Shown: positions 9,710-18,830 of the stretch, one piece after another | Layout: each line of letters begins with the position of its first letter | How positions within the stretch are numbered: the stretch's first letter is position 1 | Assembly (NCBI RefSeq): GCF_016756615.1 | Contig: NZ_AP023262.1 | Span: 4,775,501-4,839,500, forward strand | Reading direction: 5' to 3' | DNA length: 64,000 nucleotides | Source: Mesorhizobium sp. L-8-3 | GTDB taxonomy: Bacteria > Pseudomonadota > Alphaproteobacteria > Rhizobiales > Rhizobiaceae | Program-made: the position numbers and the translations under genes | Notes under the pieces: model-generated | Told to the model about the DNA's origin: nothing | Databases searched by the model: none | Seen by the model: only the letters and a program-made list of their open reading frames with translations

Positions 9710-10208
9710 GCAGCGCGCCTTTCTCAGTCTCGGCGGCAATCTGGGCGATCCCGCGAAGTCGATGGGCGCTGCCTTGCGCATGCTGGACGAGGATCCGCTG
9801 ACCCGCGTGGTCACCGTCTCCTCCCTTTACCGCACGCCACCCTGGGGCAAGCTCGACCAGCCCGACTTCCTCAACAGCGCCGCAGAGATCGCGACGCGCC
9901 GGACGCCGCACGACCTGCTCGATCTCTGCCTGGCCGCAGAGCGGGCGTTGAAGCGGGTCCGCAAGGAGCGATGGGGGCCGCGCATCGTCGATATCGATCT
10001 CCTGGTCTTCGGTGACGTCGAACTGCATGAGCCCGGGCTGGAGCTCCCCCATCCGCGCATGGGTGAGCGCGCCTTCGTGCTGGTGCCGCTGGCCGAGATC
10101 GCACCAGGTCTGATGATTGCCGGAAGCCCGGCCGCCGAACGGGCCGCGACCATCGACCGGACCGACATCGAAAGGCTGCTAGCCGGAAACGACTGGTGGA
10201 AGGCATGA
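9693..10208 (+). CDS. folK: 2-amino-4-hydroxy-6-hydroxymethyldihydropteridine pyrophosphokinase
   Basis: A 171-residue HPPK, which pyrophosphorylates 6-hydroxymethyl-dihydropterin with ATP just before the FolP step. Motifs include FLSLGGNLGDP near the start, SSLYRTPPWG, and the signature KERWGPRIVDIDLL with the catalytic aspartates, then LPHPRMGERAFVLVPL. The start appears to be TTG 9693 inside the end of folB (17-base overlap); no in-frame ATG occurs before the conserved FLSLGGN strand, so a rare start codon is likely. Last gene of the fol operon. Confidence 0.92.
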   Translation: MPGPSEQRAFLSLGGNLGDPAKSMGAALRMLDEDPLTRVVTVSSLYRTPPWGKLDQPDFLNSAAEIATRRTPHDLLDLCLAAERALKRVRKERWGPRIVDIDLLVFGDVELHEPGLELPHPRMGERAFVLVPLAEIAPGLMIAGSPAAERAATIDRTDIERLLAGNDWWKA

Positions 10209-10210
10209 AG

Positions 10211-10316
10211 CATGTCTCCCCGAAGTGTGTAGCGGTTTCGGGGAAAAGACATATGCGCCAAATCAATAACCTGCAGCGTTGTCGCGTGAAGCCTTCTTCA
10301 CTCGACACGCTGCAGG
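10211..10316. repeat. Dispersed intergenic palindromic repeat, family A, copy 1
   Basis: Contains the family core (CATGTCTCCCCGAAGTGTG, then AGCGGTTTCGGGGAAAAGAC) and a second inverted-repeat arm (CTGCAGCG...CGCTGCAG, 10271-10316). It lies between the convergent folK and antiporter genes. Related copies occur at 39.3, 45.1, 46.1, 47.2 and 50.7 kb, all intergenic. Confidence 0.8.
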
Positions 10317-10357
10317 TCTCGGGCGCGCGCCTGATGCCAACGGAATTGCCGTTGGCA

Positions 10358-12211
10358 TCACATGGATGAGGCGCCGGCCTTCGCCGCCTCGTCCAGCACG
10401 GCGGCGGTCTCCTCGTTCATCGCACGGCCGGTCTGGCGCGGCGGGGTCAGCGGGGTGGGCACAGGCACCGGCATATTGCCCTTCATGAAGCCGCGGCCCG
10501 CCTGCAGCCCACCGGTGAGTTGCGCCTCGAAACGCCCCTCGTCGCGGCGGCGCACGTCGGCTATAAGCTCGGCCGCCTCTTCGGTGTCGACCCCCAGCGT
10601 TTCGAGCGTCTGCTGGCCGAAGACGAGGGCGGATTCAAAGGTCTCGCGGAGCTGATAGTCCGCTCCGGCGCCGACGAGTTGCAGTGCGATGCCTCGGTCG
10701 TAGGCGCGGACGAGGAGCGGCACGAGCGGATATTCAGATTTGATCAGCTCGGTGATGCGGACGGCGATGTCGCCCTTGTCGACGCAGACGAGCACGGCGC
10801 GCGCCCGCCCGGCGCCGGCGGCATGCAGGATGTCGAGGCGCGTGCCGTCGCCATAATAGACCTTGAAGCCGAAATTCGCCGCCGCCTGGATCATCTCGAC
10901 ATCGTTGTCGATGATCGAGACATCGACGCCGTTGAGAAGCAGCGGCTGGCTGGCGATCTGGCCGAAACGGCCGAAGCCGATGACGAGCACGGAGCCGTTC
11001 AGTTCCTCGACCATGTCGACGCCGTCGAGCGACACTTTTTCGGCCGGTGTCAGCAGTCGAAGCATGAGCAGCGCCAGCGGCGTCAGCACCATCGAAATGA
11101 TGATGATGGCGGTGAGCACGGCATTCGCCTCGCCGTCGATGATGCCGGCGCTCATGGCGGAGGAGTAGAGTACGAACGCGAATTCTCCGCCTTGTGCCAT
11201 CATCACCGCGCGTTCGAGCGCTTCGCGATGGCCCGAGCGCAGGATGCGCGCCACACAATAGATGCCGAGCGCCTTCACCACCATGTAGGCCACGACATAG
11301 ACCGCAACGAGCCGCCAGTTGCTGGCCACGACGCTGAGGTCGAGCGACATGCCCACCGCCAGGAAGAACAGGCCGAGCAGGATACCGCGGAACGGCTCGA
11401 TGTCGGCCTCGAGCTGGTGGCGGAAGGTCGACTCGGAGAGCAGCACGCCAGCGAGGAAGGCGCCCATCGCCATCGACAGGCCGCCGAGCTGGAGGGCGAG
11501 CGCGGAGCCCAGCACCACCAGCAGGGCGGCAGCCGTCATCACCTCGCGGGCGCGCGAATCGGCGAGGATCCGGAAAAGGGGATTGAGCAGGTAGCGGCCG
11601 GCGACGACGAGGCCGACGATCGAGCCGACTCCGATTGCGATCGAGGTGAAGCGGGCCGCAAGACCGGTTTCTTCCCCGCTGGTGGTTGGAGCAAGGAATG
11701 CGACCGCGGCCAGCAGGGGCACGATCGCCAGATCTTCCAGCAACAGGATCGCAACCATGCGCTGGCCGCTCGGCGAAGACATGTCGCCGCGCTCCTCGAG
11801 CGACTGCATGACGATCGCCGTGGAGGTCAGCACGAAGCCGGCGCCGGCGACGAAGGACACGGCTGCCGGAAAACCGCCGGCGAGTCCGAGCAGGGTAAGC
11901 AGCGCGGCACACAGGCCAACCTGGAACGCACCGAGGCCGAAGATCTCTGCACGCAGGCTCCATAGCCGCGAAGGTCGCATCTCGAGCCCTATGATGAACA
12001 GGAACATGACCACGCCGAGCTCCGCGACATGGAGGATTGCCGCCGGGTCCGTGAAGATTCGCAGGCCGAACGGGCCGATCAGCAGCCCGGCGGCGAGGTA
12101 GCCGAGGATAGAGCCCAGGCCGAGGCGCCTGAAGATCGGCACGACGACGACCGCGGCGCCGAGCAGCGCGACAACATGAACCAGATCGTTTCCGGTCGCT
12201 TCGGCAGCCAT
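10358..12211 (-). CDS. CPA2-family monovalent cation:proton antiporter with TrkA-N domain
   Basis: A 617-residue KefB/KefC-like protein. Residues 1 to about 385 form a multi-helix sodium/proton exchanger domain (for example LGLGSILGYLAAGLLIGPFG and MFLFIIGLEMRPSRLW, the transport-core region). A cytoplasmic TrkA-N Rossmann domain follows, with GSVLVIGFGRFGQI and GDGTRLDIL. The family exchanges K+ or Na+ for protons and is often gated by nucleotides or glutathione adducts through the TrkA-N domain. The start chosen (12211, MAAEATGND) has GGAG upstream; the frame extends further with weaker starts. The C-terminal tail is Pro/Ala-rich. No KefF/KefG partner is adjacent. Confidence 0.88.
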   Translation of the reverse strand: MAAEATGNDLVHVVALLGAAVVVVPIFRRLGLGSILGYLAAGLLIGPFGLRIFTDPAAILHVAELGVVMFLFIIGLEMRPSRLWSLRAEIFGLGAFQVGLCAALLTLLGLAGGFPAAVSFVAGAGFVLTSTAIVMQSLEERGDMSSPSGQRMVAILLLEDLAIVPLLAAVAFLAPTTSGEETGLAARFTSIAIGVGSIVGLVVAGRYLLNPLFRILADSRAREVMTAAALLVVLGSALALQLGGLSMAMGAFLAGVLLSESTFRHQLEADIEPFRGILLGLFFLAVGMSLDLSVVASNWRLVAVYVVAYMVVKALGIYCVARILRSGHREALERAVMMAQGGEFAFVLYSSAMSAGIIDGEANAVLTAIIIISMVLTPLALLMLRLLTPAEKVSLDGVDMVEELNGSVLVIGFGRFGQIASQPLLLNGVDVSIIDNDVEMIQAAANFGFKVYYGDGTRLDILHAAGAGRARAVLVCVDKGDIAVRITELIKSEYPLVPLLVRAYDRGIALQLVGAGADYQLRETFESALVFGQQTLETLGVDTEEAAELIADVRRRDEGRFEAQLTGGLQAGRGFMKGNMPVPVPTPLTPPRQTGRAMNEETAAVLDEAAKAGASSM

Positions 12212-12435
12212 GCTCAGGTAATCTCCATCTGTGATACGCCGCGCGGGCGCTTCGTCGTAGACTATGAGCAGCGGAATGAGCAAAGGCAACCTGACTACTC
12301 TGCCAGAGTTTCCATGACCGCAACCGGTCAACGGTCGCCGTTCGACGCTTGCACGCCGGTGAGCGACCCGGGTAGAAGCGGCGGCGCTCCGTCGAGCTTT
12401 CCGCCCGATCGCGAAATCGATGATCCCGAATTGCC

Positions 12436-13632
12436 ATGACTGACAGGATTACCCGGCGCGCCGTCTTCTTCATCGGCGGATACGACCCGAAGACGGCGGA
12501 ATCCTTCTTCGGCCGGCTCGGCAAGGAGATCGCGCGCTTCGACAAGGTCTGGGGCGTGTCGACCTCCATCTCCCCCGTAGAACTGTCTCCGGACGGCGAA
12601 GTTGGCCGCGCCGCAATCCGGACCAGCGCTGGCAACTGGGCGACCGAGACGGACTTCAGTTTTTTCGTGCTCGACAGGATCGTGCTGGGAGACTTCGCCA
12701 AGCCGCTGCCGAAGCGCCTGTGGAAATATCTGGTGATGTTCGGCGACTATGTCGCGAGCGGCACGTTGTTTCGGCTCTTCGCGGCGAGCTGGCGCTTCGG
12801 CCTCTACATGCTCTACCCCTTCTTCATGCTTTTCGTCTTCGCGGCCGCCGGTACGTTTGTCGGCCGGTGGCTGATACAGACCGGGATGCCGGGCGCGTTG
12901 CCGCTCGGCGCGGCCGCCGGGCTCATCCTCTTCTTCGGCCTGCTCGCCACGCTGGGCAGGCGCTGGTCGATCACGCATCTCATGGATCTGTGGTCCTTCT
13001 CGCGCGACTATCTGCGTGGTCGGCGGCCGGACGCCGATGCGCAACTCCGGCGTTGTGGCGACTTGGTCGCGGCGCAGGCCGTGCAATTCGACTATGACGA
13101 GATCCTGCTGGTCGGCCACAGCACCGGCGGCGCTCTGATCCTGGACGTCGCTGGCTACGCGCTCGCCGCCGACCGGCTTCTGGCACGTCGCAAGGCTCGT
13201 GTGTGCGTGCTGACACTGGGCTCGACCGCCCTCAAGATCGGACTTCATCCGGCGGCTGGGGCCTTCCGACGGAAGGTGCAGACGCTGGTCGACGACGGTC
13301 GGATCGACTGGGTCGAGATCCAGTGCCTCACGGACGTCATCAATTTCTACAAGACCGATCCGGTAGCATTGATGGAACTGAGCCCGCGCCGGGCCGGCGA
13401 GAACCTGCCGTTCCCGCTCGTGCGGCAGGTTCGCATGCGCGACATGCTGGAGGACGCGACCTACAAGCGCATCAAGCGCAATTTCTTCCGCGTGCACTAC
13501 CAGTACATTTTCGGCAACACCAAGCGCTATTTCTACGACTTCTTCATGATCTGTTGCGGCCCGCTGCCCCTGCGGGTCCGTGCGGAGAAGAGCTTCGTCG
13601 GCGCGGGTCTCTCCGAGGAGAGCACGATATGA
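12436..13632 (+). CDS. Membrane-associated alpha/beta-hydrolase-like protein
   Basis: A 398-residue protein with an N-terminal strand RRAVFFIGGYDPKT, two hydrophobic segments (about 122-146 and 154-173), then an alpha/beta-hydrolase region with nucleophile elbow LLVGHSTGG (Ser229). Possible acid and histidine residues lie in CLTDVINFYKTDP and RVHYQYIFGN, but the assignment is uncertain. Inserting two transmembrane helices between the first strand and the nucleophile elbow is unusual for soluble lipases. Its stop overlaps the ATG of an ICMT-like methyltransferase (ATGA), so the two are translationally coupled. Substrate unknown; a lipid or membrane ester is inferred. I do not recognise a characterised homologue. 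Confidence 0.7.
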   Translation: MTDRITRRAVFFIGGYDPKTAESFFGRLGKEIARFDKVWGVSTSISPVELSPDGEVGRAAIRTSAGNWATETDFSFFVLDRIVLGDFAKPLPKRLWKYLVMFGDYVASGTLFRLFAASWRFGLYMLYPFFMLFVFAAAGTFVGRWLIQTGMPGALPLGAAAGLILFFGLLATLGRRWSITHLMDLWSFSRDYLRGRRPDADAQLRRCGDLVAAQAVQFDYDEILLVGHSTGGALILDVAGYALAADRLLARRKARVCVLTLGSTALKIGLHPAAGAFRRKVQTLVDDGRIDWVEIQCLTDVINFYKTDPVALMELSPRRAGENLPFPLVRQVRMRDMLEDATYKRIKRNFFRVHYQYIFGNTKRYFYDFFMICCGPLPLRVRAEKSFVGAGLSEESTI

Positions 13633-14213
13633 CGCAGACTTTCGCCCACGCGGTCTGGATCGCCGGCCTGATCGCCTGGTTCGCCATACGCTGGCCGTAT
13701 CAGCGGCGGTCGCGCAGGATCGCCGTGGTCAGCGACGGCCGCTCCCTGGCAGACCGGATCGTGCTGGCGGCCGCCGGCGTCGGACTTTCGCTCATTCCAG
13801 TGATCTATATGGCCACAGGCTTCCCCGCTGCCGCGGACTATACCTTTCGCCCCTGGATGGGCTGGATCGGCACGGCGCTGCTGGTTCTTTGCCTCGTGAT
13901 GTTCCATGTCAGCCATCGCCAGCTCGGCAAGAATTGGTCGGTGACGCTCGAAATCCGCGAAAGGCACCAGCTTGTCACCGACGGGCTCTACAGATATGTC
14001 CGCCACCCCATGTATTCGTCGTTCTGGCTTTGGGCGATCGCGCAGGCTTTCCTTATTCCGAACTTTGCTGCCGGGTTTGCCGGTCTCGTGGGAGTCGGAC
14101 TGCTCTATTTCCATCGCGTCGGCCGCGAGGAGGAGCTTATGCGACGAACGTTCGGCGCGGATTATGACGAGTACGCGGCACGGACCGGACGCGTGATACC
14201 ACGGGTCTTCTGA
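13629..14213 (+). CDS. ICMT/PEMT-family membrane methyltransferase
   Basis: A 194-residue protein with about five hydrophobic helices. The C-terminal signature of isoprenylcysteine carboxyl methyltransferase-like proteins is clear: LVTDGLYRYVRHPMYSSFWL (residues about 115-134) and GREEELMRRTFGADYDEYAA. The family methylates lipid or prenyl-type substrates in the membrane with S-adenosylmethionine; bacterial members have diverse, mostly unknown substrates. The start is ATG 13629, overlapping the stop of the membrane hydrolase gene by four bases, so the two proteins probably act together. Confidence 0.82.
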   Translation: MTQTFAHAVWIAGLIAWFAIRWPYQRRSRRIAVVSDGRSLADRIVLAAAGVGLSLIPVIYMATGFPAAADYTFRPWMGWIGTALLVLCLVMFHVSHRQLGKNWSVTLEIRERHQLVTDGLYRYVRHPMYSSFWLWAIAQAFLIPNFAAGFAGLVGVGLLYFHRVGREEELMRRTFGADYDEYAARTGRVIPRVF

Positions 14214-14306
14214 TCACGATCGCGTGGGTTGCAGGCGGGCTGCTCGACTTCGCGGCAATGTTTATGCAGTAAGCGCCCCAGATTCTTGGGCGGGGCTTGA
14301 TCGATC

Positions 14307-14981
14307 GTGACGCCGATACCCTTTCGGGTTTCCGTGAGGCTGGTATTGGCCGTGCTGGCCGCAACGGCCGTCCCTGCCGGCGCCGATGCCGAAGGCAGGC
14401 CGGCACAGGTCAACAGACCGGCCGCTGCGTATGCGGGCGCCGCGACGAAGCAGGCCTATGCGGGCGATATCTATCTGCTGCGCGGCTTCGCCGACATATT
14501 CTCGCGTGGCCTCGACGAGCTTGGTGCCAAGCTCGTCGAGCATGGCATCGACGTGAAGGTTATCGGCCATGGCGCCTGGGAATCGGCGGCGTCGACCATC
14601 ATCGCGAACCAGAAGCGTCATGGCCGCAAGCCTGTCGTCCTTATCGGCCATTCGCTGGGCGCCAACGCGGCCATACTGGTCGCGGAACGGCTGCGCGCGC
14701 GGAACATCGAGGTCCAGTACCTGGTCACCTTTGCGGCGACCGCACCAGAGCCGGTGCCCGGCAATGTGGAGAAGGTGGCCAACTATTATTTTGCCACCCA
14801 TGGCTGGGGCGAGAAGCTCGTCGGAGCCGCCGGTTTCCACGGGGCCCTCGACAACAAGGACTATTCAGAGTCGCCGAACATCGGTCACTTCAACATCGAG
14901 AAGCAGGCCAACATCCATCAGGAAGTGATCCGTAACGTGCTTCGTATCATCCGGCCCGGCAAGGGCACGGCAAAGTCCTAA
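14307..14981 (+). CDS. Secreted alpha/beta-hydrolase-fold protein
   Basis: A 224-residue protein starting at GTG 14307 with a signal peptide (hydrophobic residues about 8-26, VRLVLAVLAATAVPAGADA). The mature part has the nucleophile elbow VVLIGHSLGANAA (Ser116) and a late histidine in NIGHFNIEKQANIHQEVI, so a serine hydrolase or lipase-like enzyme in the periplasm is plausible. It lies 93 bases after the ICMT-like gene on the same strand and could belong to that unit. Similar small exported lipase-like proteins are common in Rhizobiales without assigned substrates. Confidence 0.72.
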   Translation: MTPIPFRVSVRLVLAVLAATAVPAGADAEGRPAQVNRPAAAYAGAATKQAYAGDIYLLRGFADIFSRGLDELGAKLVEHGIDVKVIGHGAWESAASTIIANQKRHGRKPVVLIGHSLGANAAILVAERLRARNIEVQYLVTFAATAPEPVPGNVEKVANYYFATHGWGEKLVGAAGFHGALDNKDYSESPNIGHFNIEKQANIHQEVIRNVLRIIRPGKGTAKS

Positions 14982-15008
14982 CCGTCCGCGGCCAGCCGCC
15001 CGGGACGG

Positions 15009-15554
15009 CTATTTCTGGGCGACGGAGCCAACCGCCGCGCCGTCGACGCGCTTCAGATTCATGCCGATGACGGGCACCATCTGCTTCTCGACACGAACCG
15101 AGACGGTCACCGTCATGGCATCGTCGTCGGAGAGCCTGGCGATCATGGCGCCCTTCAGCGCGGCACGGTTGAGGCCGAGCACCACCCGGCGGCCGTCGAC
15201 ATTGCCGGAGACGACGTCCAGCCCCTTGCCGGCGGCGCCGTCCATGAAGGTTCCGCGATAGCCGCTGCCCTTGCGCTCCACCGTCGCCGACATCTTCTGG
15301 GTGAACACGCCCACCCGGCAGCTTCCGTCCAGCGTCATGCCGACCGATGCCTCGGGCGTGGAGCCGGTGAACGAACAGGTGAATTTGGTGCCCTTGTATT
15401 TGCCCGCGACGATCTCGCCGGGACCGACCCACTCGCCTTCAACCTGCTGGAAGAACTTCTTGTCGCGCTCATTGGCCTCGGCGGCCGCGGTAAGGCCGAC
15501 AACGGCCGAAGCCGTCGCGAGCGGCAGGAAGGCGGACAGCATAGCGCGTTTCAT
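15009..15554 (-). CDS. Conserved exported hypothetical protein
   Basis: A 181-residue protein with a signal peptide (MKRAMLSAFLPLATASAVVG, cleavage likely after TAAAEA). The rest looks like a beta-rich barrel: repeated short strands with Gly turns (VEGEWVGPGEIVAGKYKG, GSGYRGTFMDGA) and two cysteines that could pair (near FTCSFTG and DGSCRVG). This suggests a periplasmic lipocalin-like or calycin-like fold, but that is inference. Convergent with the secreted hydrolase gene. I do not recognise a named family. Confidence 0.7.
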   Translation of the reverse strand: MKRAMLSAFLPLATASAVVGLTAAAEANERDKKFFQQVEGEWVGPGEIVAGKYKGTKFTCSFTGSTPEASVGMTLDGSCRVGVFTQKMSATVERKGSGYRGTFMDGAAGKGLDVVSGNVDGRRVVLGLNRAALKGAMIARLSDDDAMTVTVSVRVEKQMVPVIGMNLKRVDGAAVGSVAQK

Positions 15555-15698
15555 CAAGGAACACCTGGCTACGTCGGGACGGGGGGAACAATTACCTGAC
15601 TGAACCATGAACATGATTGGTTAACGCTTCGTCTACCTGTCTCCGGCCGCCGATTCAATCCACAACGTGCATGCGGGGTCGGCCGGGCACCGAGCGGA

Positions 15699-16778
15699 TC
15701 AGCTCTGCCCGCCCGTTTCCTCCTTGCGTTTGGAGAACGAGGCCAGGGCGGCCAGGAAGTCGCCGAGGCCGGGCCGAGCGACAGCCAGGAAGGGCAGCGG
15801 CCGTGCCGTTTCCATGGCTGCCAGGCCGATGCGTGCCGTCATCATGCCGTTGACCACGCCTTCGCCGAGCTTGGCCGACAGCTTGGCGGCGAGGCCGTGC
15901 CCGACGATCTGCTGGACGAAACTGTCGCCGACCGCCATCGAGCCGGTCACCGCCAGATGGGCAAGCACGCTGCGCGTCAGCCGGAAGAAACCCAGCGTCC
16001 CGGGACGTCCGCCGTAGAGCTCGGCAAGGCGCCGGATCAGCCGGCCGGCCTCGAACACGACATAGGCCACATCGACAAGGGCCCGGGGGCTGACGGCGGT
16101 GACCAGGGAAACACGCTTGGCGGCGTCAAGCACGAGGATCTTGGCCTGTGCGTCGAGCGGCGCCAGGATCTCGGCCTCGGCAATGCGGATGAGGTCGCTG
16201 CCGTCGATGATTTCGTTCCCGAGGTCTGCCACCGCGCGCCGCCCCGCTGCGGTCTCGGGTTTCGCCGAGACGAGCGTCGCGAGCTCGGATACGACGTTTT
16301 TCGCCAGCTTGGGGTCGTTGCGGGCGGCGGCGTCGGCGGCGCGGCTGCGCAGCTTCTCCACCGAGGCGAGACGCGCGAGTCCCAGTATTTCGCGCATCAG
16401 GATGATCAGCAGAGCCGCTGCCGCGACCGCTGCCGTGCCGATCGCCAGCCAGCCCAGCCAGTCCGCGCGCATGAAAAGGTCGCGGATCAGGCGATCAGTC
16501 CAAAGTCCGATGGCCAGCGTCACCAGAACGCCGGCCGCGCCCAGGAAAATGGCGCCGATACGCGAGCGCCGTTTCGGCGCCGTGGCCGGCGGCGGCGTGC
16601 TCGCCACCAGATCGGGTTCGTCGAAGATGTCGGTTTCGGCCGGCAGCACGACAGCGACATCCTTCACTGCGCGCGGCTTGCGCGGCGCCGCATGGGGCTT
16701 GGTCGTCGCGTCGTCCGTCTCGCCAGGCCGGGGTTCCGGATCGAGCCGGAAGGCGGCCGGTCGTCTTGGCTCCTTCAT
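15699..16778 (-). CDS. YcjF-family membrane protein (TIGR01620/DUF697)
   Basis: A 359-residue protein with a polar N-terminal tail, two transmembrane helices near residues 78-97 and 105-127 (IGAIFLGAAGVLVTLAIGLW; WLAIGTAAVAAAALLIILM), a charged helical linker, and the C-terminal DUF697 region (GRPGTLGFFRLTRSVLAHLA; AAKLSAKLGEGVVNGMMTAR). Members are almost always encoded next to YcjX, as here: its ATG overlaps the YcjX stop by four bases. Role unknown; a membrane partner for the YcjX nucleotide-binding protein is inferred. Confidence 0.87.
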   Translation of the reverse strand: MKEPRRPAAFRLDPEPRPGETDDATTKPHAAPRKPRAVKDVAVVLPAETDIFDEPDLVASTPPPATAPKRRSRIGAIFLGAAGVLVTLAIGLWTDRLIRDLFMRADWLGWLAIGTAAVAAAALLIILMREILGLARLASVEKLRSRAADAAARNDPKLAKNVVSELATLVSAKPETAAGRRAVADLGNEIIDGSDLIRIAEAEILAPLDAQAKILVLDAAKRVSLVTAVSPRALVDVAYVVFEAGRLIRRLAELYGGRPGTLGFFRLTRSVLAHLAVTGSMAVGDSFVQQIVGHGLAAKLSAKLGEGVVNGMMTARIGLAAMETARPLPFLAVARPGLGDFLAALASFSKRKEETGGQS

Positions 16779-18253
16779 GACAGTCGGTCTCCGATAAGGA
16801 ACTGCAGCGCGCGGTCGAGCCGGATGTGCGGCAGGGAAAGCGTTACGCCCTCTGCGGTGCGTTCGAGCTTGGGCGGCCGGAATCGGACGAACCGGATCGT
16901 CGGATGCCCGGAGTCGTGCGACCCGCCGGAAGCGGGCGACGCAAACACGGAACCCGGCTTGTCCGGAAGGTCGCCGGGGAAGATCGCGGTCTCCGTCGTG
17001 CCGTCGAAGGCTTCGCCGTTGATCGTCTCGCCCGCCAGAGGCGTCCCGATGATGACGGGCAGTGTTTCGCGGCCCTGCCTGACGGTGCCTTCGCGCGTGG
17101 CGCGCACCGCCGCAATGGCCAGGACATCGACCTCGGCGCCGGTGAGGTCCGCGCGTGCGACAGCGCGGTCGGCCAGACGCCGCACGATCGCCTGGAGGCG
17201 ATCGTGGCTTTCGTGATGGATGTGGTCGGCTTTGGTCGCGGCGATCAGTATCCTGTCGATGCGCCGCGAGAAGAGGTCGGTGAAGAGGCTGCCGCGCCCG
17301 GGCCGGAAGCAGGAGAGGATTTCGGTGACGGCGCGCTCGAGATCGGTTACCGCAGCCGATCCGGCATTCAGGGCCTGCATGGCGTCGATCAGAACGATCT
17401 GCCGGTCGAGCCTGGTGATGTGCTCGCGGAAGAACGGCTTCACCACATGCGTCTTGTAGGCCTCGTAGCGGCGTTCCATCATCGCATGCAGCGAGCCGGG
17501 CTTGGCCCGCTTTTCGCCGAGATCGGGCAGCGGAGCGAAGGTGAGCGCCGGCGAGCCGTCCAGATCGCCGGGCATCAGGAACCGGCCGGGCGGCAGGGTC
17601 GACAAGGCCCGGCTGTCGCCCTTGCAGGCCTTGAGGTAGCTGGCGAAGCTCTCGGCCAGCCGGCGCGCAGTCATTTCGTCGGCGTCGGCGCGAGGGTCGG
17701 CCGCGGCCGCGAGCGCACGCCATTCCTCCGAGAGGTCGGCGCGGACTGGGAGGCTGGCGAGATGGAACGCGTCGGCGGAGAACTCGGCATAGTCCTTGCC
17801 GAGAAGCGGCAGGTCGAGCAGCCATTCTCCGGGATAGTCGACGATGTCGACCGATAGTCTGCCGCGCGAGAAGAGCCGGCCCCAGCCGGAAGCGGATTCA
17901 TACTCGATGGTCAGCCGAAGCTCGGAAATGGCGCGCGTCGAATCCGGCCAGACCCGGCTCGAAACCAGCGCGTCGACATGGTCCTCGTACTGGAAGCGCG
18001 GCACGGCGTCGTCGGGCTGCTGCTCCAGAAAGGCGCGTGCGATGCGCCCGGATTTTTGCGCCTCGAAGAGCGGCAGGCGCCCGCCATGGATGAGGTTGTG
18101 GACGAACGCGGTGATGAACACCGTCTTTCCTGCCCGGGAAAGGCCGGTTACGCCGAGCCGCAGCGACGGCGAGAACAGGCCGGCCGCGCGCCCGGACAAC
18201 GTATCGAGTGCGATCATCGCCTCGTCGGTGATTGTCGTCAGCGATGTCGCCAA
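16775..18253 (-). CDS. YcjX-family P-loop NTPase (DUF463)
   Basis: A 492-residue protein with Walker A GLSRAGKT at residues 37-44 (LGVTGLSRAGKTVFITAF), the conserved SGRAAGLFSPSLRLGV lead-in, and VDYPGEWLLDLPLL, the DUF463 equivalent of a switch/DxxG region. YcjX proteins are cytoplasmic GTPase-like proteins, stress-induced in enterobacteria. It is the first gene of the ycjX-ycjF pair. The function is not established; membrane-stress response is inference. Confidence 0.88.
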   Translation of the reverse strand: MATSLTTITDEAMIALDTLSGRAAGLFSPSLRLGVTGLSRAGKTVFITAFVHNLIHGGRLPLFEAQKSGRIARAFLEQQPDDAVPRFQYEDHVDALVSSRVWPDSTRAISELRLTIEYESASGWGRLFSRGRLSVDIVDYPGEWLLDLPLLGKDYAEFSADAFHLASLPVRADLSEEWRALAAAADPRADADEMTARRLAESFASYLKACKGDSRALSTLPPGRFLMPGDLDGSPALTFAPLPDLGEKRAKPGSLHAMMERRYEAYKTHVVKPFFREHITRLDRQIVLIDAMQALNAGSAAVTDLERAVTEILSCFRPGRGSLFTDLFSRRIDRILIAATKADHIHHESHDRLQAIVRRLADRAVARADLTGAEVDVLAIAAVRATREGTVRQGRETLPVIIGTPLAGETINGEAFDGTTETAIFPGDLPDKPGSVFASPASGGSHDSGHPTIRFVRFRPPKLERTAEGVTLSLPHIRLDRALQFLIGDRLS

Positions 18254-18326
18254 ATCGGTCGTCTCTTGCCCCGCAAACGCCCCCGATATAGGCGACCCGG
18301 CCCGGCTTTGGAACCGGCGGCCGCGC

Positions 18327-18830
18327 TCAGAGGTCGGCCGGCGTCAGGAAGGTCTCGAGATAGCCTCTGCCCGGCGCTGCCTGGGCAAAAGCGCCGGGAA
18401 AACGGATGACGGCCAGCGCCGATGTCGGAAAGCCGGCAACCATCGCGTGCCTTGCCTCTTCGACGCCGTCGCCGGAAAGGGCGAGGGCCACGTCTTCCGT
18501 CATCGGGTTGTGGCCGACGACGAGGATCGAGCCGACTGCAGGCGCGTCACGGATGATGTCGACATAGCCTGCGGCGTCGGTGTTGTAGAGGCCGTCAGTG
18601 TAGACGATGCGCCCGGTCCGCAGGCTCTTGATGACCCCTTCCAGCGTCTGGCGAGCCCGGCGCGCGGTGGAGCAGATCACCAGTTCAGGCACATAGCCGC
18701 CGTTGCGCATGGCAATCCCGGTGGCCTCCGCGTGACCCTGTCCCGCCGCGTCAAGGGGGCGGTCGAAGTCGCGCATTCCCGGTTCCGCCCAGCCGGCCTT
18801 CGCATGTCGCAGCAGGAAAAGCCGGCTCAT
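18327..18830 (-). CDS. SixA-like phosphohistidine phosphatase
   Basis: A 167-residue histidine phosphatase superfamily protein. The catalytic motif is LFLLRHAKAGW (RHA, His9 from the chosen start) and the second histidine is in VVGHNPM. Length and composition match the SixA branch, which removes phosphate from phosphohistidine in Hpt domains or PTS proteins. ATG 18830 is chosen because the protein then begins at the first beta strand; an in-frame ATG six codons upstream is possible. It lies directly upstream of ycjX, separated by 73 bases. An Hpt protein is encoded 12 kb away, but no link is shown. Confidence 0.85.
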   Translation of the reverse strand: MSRLFLLRHAKAGWAEPGMRDFDRPLDAAGQGHAEATGIAMRNGGYVPELVICSTARRARQTLEGVIKSLRTGRIVYTDGLYNTDAAGYVDIIRDAPAVGSILVVGHNPMTEDVALALSGDGVEEARHAMVAGFPTSALAVIRFPGAFAQAAPGRGYLETFLTPADL

